A stretch of DNA of 64,000 bases from Pseudoalteromonas sp. OOF1S-7 (lineage in GTDB: Bacteria; Pseudomonadota; Gammaproteobacteria; Enterobacterales; Alteromonadaceae): contig NZ_JAKRFZ010000002.1 of the NCBI RefSeq assembly GCF_022347765.1, forward strand, positions 186,001 to 250,000, read 5' to 3'. The position numbers were made by a program, and so were the translations under genes. The notes under the pieces were generated by a model. That model searched no databases. It was given only the letters and a program-made list of their open reading frames with translations, and was not told the origin of the DNA. The first letter of the stretch is position 1, and the number at the start of each line of letters is the position of its first letter. Shown in pieces: positions 18,291-26,622 of this stretch.

Positions 18291-19052
18291 TCATTTTGTT
18301 GCTGCGTTATGCCAGTATTCTCTAATTTGCTGGTAACGACCCGTCTGGATCAGTTCTTTCAGGCTAGTGTTAAACGCATCTCTGAGCTGTGCATCATTAA
18401 ACGCGACATAAAACCACAGCGGATTATTTTCAAAAGGTAATAGTACTTTGCCCCATCGATTATTGATGTACACAGAGGACGACTGATTGAGTTCAGACAG
18501 GTGCCAACGCAGCAGTGTATCGTCAATCAGGATCACATCACACTTACCATTAAGCCACTCAATCACTTGATTTCGCTGCTTTGAAAATTCGAGATAATCT
18601 TCTTTACCAGCCACAATTTCACTAAGTTTTAGATGCTCAGATGCGTTCTGCCACGCGCAGATACTGTGTCTGGCAAGCTCTTGCATTGAATTCAGCACAA
18701 ACCGGGGATCACGGCTGTGTATGGCATAATTGCTGTAAGAAATAAACGGAACAGAATAGTGCAGTCCGGGCAGAGCGCGGGACATTTCTACCGCCACATC
18801 GATATCGCCCCGCTCAAGTAAACGCTCCATCCGCTTGATGGACACAAAGAGCGTTTTGTATTGCCAATCCAGCTGCCCGGCAGCCTGCTTAAACAGCTCA
18901 ACACTGATCCCGGTTTCGCTGCGCTCATCCACATAGGGTGGGCGACTCAGCCCGAATGCCACCACTAACTCTTTTGCCCATAACGCATGACTCACCAGCA
19001 CCATATATGATGTGATAACCAAAGTAATCAATGGATTAAAACGTTTAACCAT
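18291..19052 (-). CDS. Periplasmic solute-binding protein (SBP family 3)
   Basis: About 253 residues from ATG at 19052; 264 if the upstream in-frame start at 19085 is used. A signal peptide (LITLVITSYMVLVSHALWA) precedes the amino acid-binding-like domain KELVVAFGLSRPPYVDERSETGISVELFKQAAGQLDWQYKT. The YREYWH-like C-terminus (YQQIREYWH) fits this ABC-transporter SBP or sensor-input family. No ABC permease or ATPase is next to it, so it may act as a stand-alone sensor or partner a remote permease. The RBS is weak. Confidence 0.75.
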   Translation of the reverse strand: MVKRFNPLITLVITSYMVLVSHALWAKELVVAFGLSRPPYVDERSETGISVELFKQAAGQLDWQYKTLFVSIKRMERLLERGDIDVAVEMSRALPGLHYSVPFISYSNYAIHSRDPRFVLNSMQELARHSICAWQNASEHLKLSEIVAGKEDYLEFSKQRNQVIEWLNGKCDVILIDDTLLRWHLSELNQSSSVYINNRWGKVLLPFENNPLWFYVAFNDAQLRDAFNTSLKELIQTGRYQQIREYWHNAATK

Positions 19053-19408
19053 GCAACAGCCATGCCTTGTTAAAGCTCTACTCACATTCTAGTCTAGCAT
19101 ATAATTACCCGGCACTCGGTTATCCGATAGCCACGCAGTTGCCTGAAACTCTGTAAATACAGCCAAGAATAATGAGAACCTTAAGTGGTGGCTGTGTCGA
19201 AGGTCCCTGCCCCACAAGCCGGGATGACGGCATAGACTGAGACAATTGCCTAAGGCTGACGAATAAAACTGGTTTGTCAGGTCAGCCAAAATTATTCGGT
19301 AGGTGAATTTCGCCCGCCCAAAAAACCCACGCAGTCATCCCGTGCACCGACACGGGATCTGCTTACAGGCGACCCTGAGACTAAGTTAAATTTGCAGGCA
19401 CTGAAAAA
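19053..19408. other. Intergenic region with isolated REP-like palindromes
   Basis: Contains GCCGGGATGACGGC at about 19217 and CATCCCGTGCACCGACACGGG at about 19335-19355, followed by ATCTGCTTACAGGC. These match the REP-like palindrome of the 9.4 kb array, though as single isolated elements and diverged. No ORF with an RBS. Confidence 0.6.
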
Positions 19409-19666
19409 CTAAGGTCGGTTATTGGGGTCTTCGCGCCAATCGTAGTTGCGGGCATCATACAAGCCCGCATAAGGGTCTTTGCGCACATGCCCCATGGTCA
19501 ATGACCCTTCTTCAAGCATTTTGAGTATAGGGCTGCCTTTTTCAAGTGGGCCTTTTACACAAGGACACCAAAGCATTTTTTTGTCTTCAACATACTCAAA
19601 AGGTTGGTCGGCCCATCGCTTAGGCTTTGGCTTTTTGGTAAGCAATCTAACAAGCCAAGCAACCAT
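19409..19666 (-). CDS. Small hypothetical protein, 85 aa
   Basis: Basic N-terminus with a short hydrophobic stretch MVAWLVRLLTKK, then CPCVKGPLEKGSP and repeated D/R-rich C-terminus YDARNYDWREDPNNR. The two Cys (CPC) could bind metal. I recognise no family. It lies 15 bp downstream of the UPF0149/TPR-like gene on the same strand, so probably co-transcribed. Confidence 0.55.
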   Translation of the reverse strand: MVAWLVRLLTKKPKPKRWADQPFEYVEDKKMLWCPCVKGPLEKGSPILKMLEEGSLTMGHVRKDPYAGLYDARNYDWREDPNNRP

Positions 19667-19681
19667 AATGGATAAAACCCG

Positions 19682-20932
19682 TTACTTTTGGCGTAACCAG
19701 AACAAACTACCTTCAACACTCAGCCAGGCTTTTTTACCACCCGCCTCAAGATAGTACTCCACCTCTTCTTCGCTGCCTGGTGAGTATGAGTCCAGACACA
19801 ACTTGGTTTTTTTCTGTCCGGTTGCAATCTTATGAAAATAACTGTTTCGGTCTTTAAGGGCTTTTTTCGCTTCGCGACTGTGTACTGTGTCTCCCTCCGT
19901 GGCATACAACATAAGTGCATGTGCAGCCTGAGTAAATGTAGAGTATTCGCTAAGCTGGCCAAGAAAGTCTCTGAGCTTTGTCCAGTTTTGCATCACAATA
20001 AAACAATTAAGTAGCAGATACCGGTTTCCCTGATTATCGTTGGGATTCAACCGCAGCAAATCCTCAAGCTCATCAGCGGCTATTTCTGGCTTGCCATAAT
20101 ACAGGTTAAGTTGTGCCCGCTTGGCGCGGAGCATCATGTATGGCCGAGTCTCGTGCATTTTCCAGAAAACCCCCATGTTCTCTGTCACAAAGTCGGGGGT
20201 GATCATATTCTCTTCAAACCGCATAACCAGGCGGTCGTAATCTGCAATCGCCTCTTCATCGTCACGGTCTAAGACTTCTTCGAGCATCTCGTTGAAAGCT
20301 TCGTGCGCCTGCTCCAGCATTTCTTCGTCAGTGATGCCATACTCGCCCAACACTTCGACCATATCATCGGCAAAACGCATTGCGTAGGCGGTATTGGCCA
20401 CATAAGTTGGGATCATACGACGCTGCTTAAGCAGTACTTTACCAAAGTCCTGGCCCTCGTCGTCAAACTCTCGCCTGGCCTGCTCATAGCTGGTAAAACC
20501 CCGTAAAATCTCTTTAAGCCACTGTAGCTGCTGGCGCTGCTCAGCATTGATATGCTCTGTATTGATCCAGGTAAGCGCGCGCAACATGCCCATACAATAC
20601 ATAGACAGTGGCTTATCAGCGCCCAGGCTTTCTTCAGGGGCGGTTTTAGATATCGCACATTGCTTAGGCAAAGCATTTTCGTCACGCAGCATCCTGCGAA
20701 AGCAGATGGTATGAAAATCCATCACCGCTTCCAGGTGCTTGACGTGCTCAAGCTCATAGTGACCAAATAAGTGCTCAAGCCATTCGCTTGGCAAAGGGGG
20801 CTGCAACGCAACACCCAGCCCCATTAAATATCCTTCAATGTAAAGAATATCTGGCTGGAGCTCACTATTTGCCGACAAGGCTTTTACAGCTTTTTTAATC
20901 AACTGAATAGACATAGAAATTTGTTTTTGCAT
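19682..20932 (-). CDS. UPF0149/TPR-like protein
   Basis: 416 residues, soluble and acidic. The first ~100 residues (ILYIEGYLMGLGVALQPPLPSEWLEHLFG) resemble the YecA/UPF0149 helical start. The middle and C-terminus hold TPR-like helices (RAKRAQLNLYYGKPEIAADELEDLLRLNPNDNQGN). These suggest a protein-interaction scaffold; no enzymatic motif. It is immediately left of the Dnd island and reads away from it. Start uncertain, because no clear RBS precedes the first ATG. Confidence 0.65.
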   Translation of the reverse strand: MQKQISMSIQLIKKAVKALSANSELQPDILYIEGYLMGLGVALQPPLPSEWLEHLFGHYELEHVKHLEAVMDFHTICFRRMLRDENALPKQCAISKTAPEESLGADKPLSMYCMGMLRALTWINTEHINAEQRQQLQWLKEILRGFTSYEQARREFDDEGQDFGKVLLKQRRMIPTYVANTAYAMRFADDMVEVLGEYGITDEEMLEQAHEAFNEMLEEVLDRDDEEAIADYDRLVMRFEENMITPDFVTENMGVFWKMHETRPYMMLRAKRAQLNLYYGKPEIAADELEDLLRLNPNDNQGNRYLLLNCFIVMQNWTKLRDFLGQLSEYSTFTQAAHALMLYATEGDTVHSREAKKALKDRNSYFHKIATGQKKTKLCLDSYSPGSEEEVEYYLEAGGKKAWLSVEGSLFWLRQK

Positions 20933-21608
20933 AAGTTTAGTGTGTTATACCGCCCAGCAGCGCGAAGGTAAAGGCATTAACCATTAAATAACAGCTGTTA
21001 TACAAAAAAAACAGTTATTCGCTCATTTAGTATGCACTTAAACGGCATTAAAGATGGCTAGCCTTGTATCACCACAAAAATTGAAACATGAAAAAAAGCA
21101 ATGCCATCCACAGTGCCTGACATTGCCAAAAAGCCATCTGACCATCCAGATGGTTCACATGAGATCGTCACGGACTTAACAAACATCCGTCTTTTACAAG
21201 GGTATACATAGCGCTAACCAGACGATCCAGCACCTGCTCAGCGACCGGTTTCGCCAGCTCAGAGTCATCAATATTCCTGACAGATTTATGTTCGACCTGA
21301 GCTGGGTTTCCACAAACCCAACACCAACACAATTACAGCTGGTTACAATATAACCACATAAAAGGTACAGGAAAAAGCCCGGTAACATTAGATTTTGGTC
21401 TTATAGAGCACGGCTGTCGTGCTTGTTGTGTGATGTATATGTAAAGAGATCAGAGGTAAACAATTCAGAACAGATAAAGAAGCAAAGCTATAAACGGTTG
21501 CCCTAAACAAAGCGTTTGCGCGCCTTCACTCACTTTTTAAATGGCCGCTATTCCCGCTACTAATTTAAGCAGGCTTTGCTATGATGCTAAAACACATAGG
21601 AGCAACCC
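20933..21608. other. Intergenic region, left border of the Dnd island
   Basis: 676 bp with no intact gene. A minus-strand stretch (about 21165-21310) has a coding look: reading NPAQVEHKSVRNIDD, then SELAKPVAEQVLDRLVSAM and TLVKDGC, ending in TGA. It has no start and may be the 3' end of a decayed gene. No tRNA or integrase is visible here. Confidence 0.4.
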
Positions 21609-21776
21609 ATGACACACAAAGGCCACTGGCTCACCAGCAAACAAACACAAAAGCATTTAAAGATCAGTGGCTGCGAACTAATGCATCGCCGCGAGCGTGG
21701 TGAACTGAAGTTTGAAAAACGTGGCAGGGCTTATTATTACTATTTTGAACATGTCGACCTCTCTCAGCTTTCCTGA
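21609..21776 (+). CDS. Small MerR/excisionase-like HTH protein, 55 aa
   Basis: A short ORF with AGGAG just upstream of ATG. The sequence MTHKGHWLTSKQTQKHLKI, then SGCELMHRRERGELKFEKRG, has the pattern of the excisionase-type winged HTH (WLTSKQTQKHLKIS with a Gly-containing wing). The last codons overlap the start of the methyltransferase by 26 bp in another frame, so the two are translated from one transcript. It may regulate the Dnd genes or be left over from a mobile element. No integrase is visible. Confidence 0.7.
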   Translation: MTHKGHWLTSKQTQKHLKISGCELMHRRERGELKFEKRGRAYYYYFEHVDLSQLS

Positions 21777-23805
21777 ATACAAGGCGCAAATCAAAACGCT
21801 TAAAACTGGCAAGATATTACCCAGCGCTATTTACCTCCATAAGAGTACGTTAGAGACTACCTTACCCGCACCAGTAAAAGGCTTAGTTTTTGAGGCGATT
21901 GAATTCCTTCAGTTGGATCAGCCCTGGAATGTGCTCAAACTCTTTAAACGAGACTTTAAGTTCACCTTGTTACATTATCCAGACTTTGAGCGCTACGCTT
22001 ATCCGGCACTGTATGCCAGCACAACGGTAGATGTCATAGCACAATCCGTAAAGTGCACCGACTACACCAAGTCTGCAAATCCGCCCATTTTACACCGTAA
22101 GGAAACCTTCGTGCTTCCATCGCACCCTGATGTTGATACATTCAAAGCCATCACGGCGGAAGGTGAAGCGATTGGTCTGTATGAAAACACTAAAGCTATC
22201 GGCTTTAAGCAACAGTGGGAAAAACTCATAAAGCGAAAAGGCTATAAGCTGGACGAGCAAGGAAGACTTCAAGCAGTTCAAGAGCCAAAAGAATGTGCGC
22301 AGCAAGCGTCCAAAACCCCTACAAATGGCATTCAGCGCCACCTAACCGCGATTAACCGAGATCGATTATCGGCTCCTTTCCAAAAACTAGCCAAATTTGG
22401 CTATTTGGCTGGCGATCACAGCATCTTAGATTATGGTTGTGGTCTTGGCGATGATACAACAGAGCTTGAAGCGCATGGCCTAAACATTAACGCCTGGGAC
22501 CCGGTTCACCGGCCAAATGGCAATAAAGTAAAAAGCGATATTGTAAACTTGGGCTTTGTTTTAAACGTGATTGAAGACTACCCTGAGCGAGTAGATACCC
22601 TGCGCCAGGCCTTTGAGCACTGTAACAAACTCCTTGTTGTATCTGTAATGCTAACCAATTCCTCGGTGCTTGAACAGTTCAAGCCTTTTAAGGATGGTGT
22701 GATCACAAAACGCAATACCTTTCAAAAGTACTATAGCCAAGCGCAGATCCGCGAGTTTATAGAAGATACTTTACACGTAAAAACAACGCCCTTTGGCCAA
22801 GGGATCATTGCGGTATTCAAATGCCCAGAGCTTGAAGAGCAACATCACGCGGAGCTACAATTTCAAAGCCATAACTGGCAGCATATTACCCAGCGCCCTA
22901 CCCCGAAGAGCTTACCCACCGCAACAAAGCAATCGCTGTTTGAAAAACACCAGCCACTATTCGAAGAGTTTTGGCAACACTGCCTACACTATGGCCGCAT
23001 ACCAGCTAACGAAGAATTTGAACAAAGCGATGCACTGCGCGCTATTATAGGCAGTCACAACAAAGCCTTTGCACTATTGCAATCTCAGTACGACCAACAA
23101 GACATGGCGCTTGCCAAAGACAAACGCAAGCAAGATCTCCTTGTGTACTTTGCACTGAGCTTGTTTGGTAAACGCCAGGCCAAAAGCCACTTACCAACCC
23201 AATTAATGCGAGACATTAAAAGCCATTTCGAAAGCTTTAATCAGGCAGTTGACGCAGCCAAAGCGTTACTCTTTTCTGTATCTGACACACACCAAATAGG
23301 ACAAGCCTGTCATGATGCCTATGCAGAGCTGCAATTAGGCGAACTCATTGATAGCCATAGTTATATTTTGCCACGAAGCCACCTAAACCAACTGCCCGCC
23401 ATCTTGCGCGTGTATGTTGGCTGCGCCGCCCAGCTGTATGGCGATTTAGACGACATAGACCTCATCAAAATCCACATGCGCTCGGGTAAAGTCACTCTAC
23501 TCAAGTACGACGACTACAACAAAAAACTCCCGCTACTCACAGAGCGAATTAAAGTAAAACTACTAGAGCAAGACATAGACTACTTTAACTACGGCACCGA
23601 CTATCCGTTGCAACCTTTGTACAACAAAATTGACTTTCTGACGCCAGACACCAAAGAGCACAAAGCCCAACAACGCTTTGATAAAAAGCTGGCAGAGATG
23701 CTCAAAGGCGTACCAAAAGCAGAATGGCCCAACTGGGACATTCTGCAAAAAGTGTTTGAGTATTGGGGGGTTGAGTTTAGATGCAATAGGTTTTGTAAAC
23801 TATAA
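21751..23805 (+). CDS. DNA phosphorothioation-associated putative methyltransferase
   Basis: 684 residues from ATG at 21751 (MSTSLSFPEYKAQ). I prefer this start over 21712 because the small HTH gene reads through the latter. The central Rossmann-type domain has HSILDYGCGLGDDT (SAM-binding motif I, about 225-240) and VLNVIEDYPERV. It resembles the long methyltransferase often placed next to dnd genes. Its substrate is unknown. N- and C-terminal parts carry no motif I can name. The spacer to dndB contains palindromes, so dndB likely has its own promoter. Confidence 0.75.
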   Translation: MSTSLSFPEYKAQIKTLKTGKILPSAIYLHKSTLETTLPAPVKGLVFEAIEFLQLDQPWNVLKLFKRDFKFTLLHYPDFERYAYPALYASTTVDVIAQSVKCTDYTKSANPPILHRKETFVLPSHPDVDTFKAITAEGEAIGLYENTKAIGFKQQWEKLIKRKGYKLDEQGRLQAVQEPKECAQQASKTPTNGIQRHLTAINRDRLSAPFQKLAKFGYLAGDHSILDYGCGLGDDTTELEAHGLNINAWDPVHRPNGNKVKSDIVNLGFVLNVIEDYPERVDTLRQAFEHCNKLLVVSVMLTNSSVLEQFKPFKDGVITKRNTFQKYYSQAQIREFIEDTLHVKTTPFGQGIIAVFKCPELEEQHHAELQFQSHNWQHITQRPTPKSLPTATKQSLFEKHQPLFEEFWQHCLHYGRIPANEEFEQSDALRAIIGSHNKAFALLQSQYDQQDMALAKDKRKQDLLVYFALSLFGKRQAKSHLPTQLMRDIKSHFESFNQAVDAAKALLFSVSDTHQIGQACHDAYAELQLGELIDSHSYILPRSHLNQLPAILRVYVGCAAQLYGDLDDIDLIKIHMRSGKVTLLKYDDYNKKLPLLTERIKVKLLEQDIDYFNYGTDYPLQPLYNKIDFLTPDTKEHKAQQRFDKKLAEMLKGVPKAEWPNWDILQKVFEYWGVEFRCNRFCKL

Positions 23806-23911
23806 AACCAGCCCATTATTGATTTAATATCAATAAAATTAGAATCCATGATGACAAGTAACGTAATGTACGTAATAATATTACGTACCACTCATTGTTA
23901 CGTAAAGCAAA
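23806..23911. promoter_or_regulatory. dndB promoter/operator region with TTACGTAA-type palindromes
   Basis: Three related sites within about 50 bp before dndB: TAACGTAAT at 23859-23867; inverted arms GTACGTAAT (23868-23876) and ATTACGTAC (23880-23888) with a 3-nt centre; and TTACGTAA at 23898-23905. The last is about 7 nt before the dndB ATG, which itself lacks a good ribosome-binding site. DndB is reported as a repressor of dnd transcription in other systems, so autoregulation is plausible. Confidence 0.65.
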
Positions 23912-24997
23912 ATGGGCAAAATAGATACTAATTATTGCTACAGCTTCCCGGCTGTCCGTGGTCAGCAAGCAGGTAAACCTTTTTATATAGCTACTTGCCC
24001 ACTTCGAATAATTCCAAAAATTTTCATGTATGACGAAGAAGAGGTACCGGCAGAGCTACGCTCGCAACGGACGCTTAATAAAAGCCGCATTCCTGAAATG
24101 GCAAGATACCTTTTAGATTCACCTGACGATTACGTTTTTTCAGCTCTTACTGCGTCGGTTGGTACTGAAGTAGAATTTAAAAAGTCACAAGAAAATCCCA
24201 ATTTAGGCACACTTTCTGTACCTATGGATGCACAAATACTTATCAACGATGGCCAACACCGCCGTGCAGCTATTGAAGAAGCCATAAAAGAAAACCCTGA
24301 ACTTGGCCAAGACAACATTGCGGTTTTATTTTTTGTCGATGAAGGCTTAAAACGTAGCCAACAAATGTTTGCTGACCTTAATAAATACGCGGTAAGGCCC
24401 AGTTCATCTCTAGCCACGCTTTATGATCACAGAGATCAAGCTTCAGAGATTGCCCGCTACCTTGCTATGAATGCAAAACCTTTTATTGGCTTCACAGAGT
24501 TTGAACGTTCATCTGTCTCTGTCCGTAGTAATAAGATCTTCACTTTAAGTGGCATAAAGCAAGCAAATCGCACACTGTTCGGAAAAGGGTCAAAAGAAGG
24601 CTTTAATGAAGAAGAAAAAACAAAAGCGGTCGCTTTTTGGAACAAAGTGAACGACAATATGCCCGAATGGCAACAAGTCCAAAATAAAACTTTATCAGCA
24701 CCAGAGTTTCGCCAAGAATTTTTAAGTGCACACGGTATTGGGCTTCAAGCTATAGCGAATGTTGGTCACTACATCTTAAAACTAGAAGAAAATGAGCAAA
24801 ACCAATTATTAGCTAAGCTTGGCAAAATTAATTGGCTAAAATCAAACTCTGCATGGTCAAACCGCGCAATGCAGCACGGTAGACTCTCTAAAGCTGTATC
24901 AAATATTTTCTTAACAGCAATGCAGATCAAACGCGAGGTCGGAATTACGCCTACGCCCGAAGAATTAGAGAAAGAAAACAAGTTACTAAACGCATGA
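23912..24997 (+). CDS. dndB: DndB, DNA phosphorothioation regulator
   Basis: 361 residues with the DGQHR signature at about 113-117 in INDGQHRRAAIEEA. DndB family proteins act as negative regulators of dnd operons and influence the level of phosphorothioation; they have a DGQHR fold. The operon dndB-dndC-dndD-dndE follows with short overlaps (4 bp to dndC), on the plus strand. A promoter region with palindromes lies directly upstream. No close RBS is visible before the ATG. Confidence 0.9.
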   Translation: MGKIDTNYCYSFPAVRGQQAGKPFYIATCPLRIIPKIFMYDEEEVPAELRSQRTLNKSRIPEMARYLLDSPDDYVFSALTASVGTEVEFKKSQENPNLGTLSVPMDAQILINDGQHRRAAIEEAIKENPELGQDNIAVLFFVDEGLKRSQQMFADLNKYAVRPSSSLATLYDHRDQASEIARYLAMNAKPFIGFTEFERSSVSVRSNKIFTLSGIKQANRTLFGKGSKEGFNEEEKTKAVAFWNKVNDNMPEWQQVQNKTLSAPEFRQEFLSAHGIGLQAIANVGHYILKLEENEQNQLLAKLGKINWLKSNSAWSNRAMQHGRLSKAVSNIFLTAMQIKREVGITPTPEELEKENKLLNA

Positions 24998-26622
24998 AGT
25001 TAATACACCAACACGACTTGGAAGAAGAGTACGTAGATTTTATCGAAAGTGAAAAGTTTTCAGGTCGTTATTTAAGTGAATTTATTGCAGACACACAACG
25101 GGTTTACCTTGCTGATACTCGCCCATGGGTTATTGGCTACAGTGGTGGTAAAGACTCATCAGCTGTGATGGCGCTCGTTTATATGGCGCTATTAGGTTTA
25201 GAGAAAGAGCAACGTCATAAACCTGTATTTGTAGTAGCTTCAGATACACTCGTAGAAACACCTGTGGTTGTAGACCATGTAAATAACTCGCTAAAAGCAA
25301 TCAACGATGGCGCTAAGCGTGATAACTTACCGATTACAGCACACAAGGTCACACCAAAAACCGACCAAACCTTTTGGTCGAACTTACTAGGTAAAGGCTA
25401 CCCAGCACCAACACGTAATTTCCGTTGGTGTACTGAGCGCATGAAGATTGACCCAGTTAGCACCTTTATTACCGAAAAAGTAAGCCAATACGATGAAGTA
25501 ATTGTTGTGTTAGGCTCTCGCTCACAAGAAAGTGCATCACGTGCGCAAGTGATCAAAAAGCACAAAATTGATGGCTCTGATCTCGCAGTACATACCACAC
25601 TTGCAAATGCATTTATTTATACACCTATCGACACATGGCACGTCGATGATGTATGGAAAATTCTACGCTTATGCCACTTAAAACAAGAAGAAACACCATA
25701 CGGCCCACGTAATAAGTGGATAGATAAATACGACCTAGAATGGGAAAACCCATGGGGTGGTAAAAACCTACTGCTTTGGAACCTTTACAAAGACTCTTCT
25801 GGCCAAGGTGAATGCCCGTTAGTCATCGACGAAACAACACCTTCGTGTGGTAACTCACGTTTTGGCTGTTGGACATGTACCGTAGTAACAAAAGACCGCG
25901 CGATGGAAAGCCTAGTGGCTAACGGCGAAACATGGATGGAGCCTCTCCTTAAATACCGTAATATTTTATCGCGTAGTACGTCACCCGCACTTAAAAAGAA
26001 ATACCGTAACCATATTCGCCGTAATGGCCGTTTAGCGTTTAAAACACTAAAAGAAGATGGTAAAAAAGTATTACTAGACGACTACACAACAGGACCATAC
26101 TTGCTTAAATATCGCCGCTTTATGTTGCGCGTATTACTGCAACTTCAAAAAAAACTCGAAAAGCATTTAAGCGGCCAGGCACTGATCACCATTCCAGAGT
26201 TACATGCAGTGCGCCACGAATGGTTAAACGACCCTAACGAGCCAGATTGGGATGACTCCTTACCCACCATTTTTAAAGAAGTGTATGGCTATGACCTTGA
26301 TTGGACAATGGACGACACCACACAATTTAGCCGCGAAGAGAGCCAGCTACTAAATACCATTGCACCAAAGCACGGTATTTCACCGCATATGATTAAAAAG
26401 CTGATTGACCTTGAAACATCAATGAGTGGCTTAACCCGCCGCACAGGCATATTTAATAAACTTGGCCGATTAGTACAGCAAGACTGGGAATCTGCCGAAG
26501 AAATTATTGAAGAACATTTAGAAAGCCGCCAAAACCAAATGCGCCAATCAAAAGAAGTAAAAGAAATCTCACAAGAGCTTGAAGCACTCAACAAGTTACT
26601 TGCTAAAGAGGGCTTATCATGA
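24994..26622 (+). CDS. dndC: DndC, ATP-pyrophosphatase-type sulfur-transfer protein
   Basis: 542 residues. The P-loop SGGKDSSAV (50-58) is that of PAPS reductase/ATP pyrophosphatases. The Cys-rich stretch CGNSRFGCWTC near residue 290 could hold the iron-sulfur cluster known for DndC. With DndD and DndE, and a sulfur donor, it puts sulfur into the DNA backbone. It overlaps dndB by 4 bp and dndD by 4 bp. Full length. Confidence 0.95.
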   Translation: MKLIHQHDLEEEYVDFIESEKFSGRYLSEFIADTQRVYLADTRPWVIGYSGGKDSSAVMALVYMALLGLEKEQRHKPVFVVASDTLVETPVVVDHVNNSLKAINDGAKRDNLPITAHKVTPKTDQTFWSNLLGKGYPAPTRNFRWCTERMKIDPVSTFITEKVSQYDEVIVVLGSRSQESASRAQVIKKHKIDGSDLAVHTTLANAFIYTPIDTWHVDDVWKILRLCHLKQEETPYGPRNKWIDKYDLEWENPWGGKNLLLWNLYKDSSGQGECPLVIDETTPSCGNSRFGCWTCTVVTKDRAMESLVANGETWMEPLLKYRNILSRSTSPALKKKYRNHIRRNGRLAFKTLKEDGKKVLLDDYTTGPYLLKYRRFMLRVLLQLQKKLEKHLSGQALITIPELHAVRHEWLNDPNEPDWDDSLPTIFKEVYGYDLDWTMDDTTQFSREESQLLNTIAPKHGISPHMIKKLIDLETSMSGLTRRTGIFNKLGRLVQQDWESAEEIIEEHLESRQNQMRQSKEVKEISQELEALNKLLAKEGLS

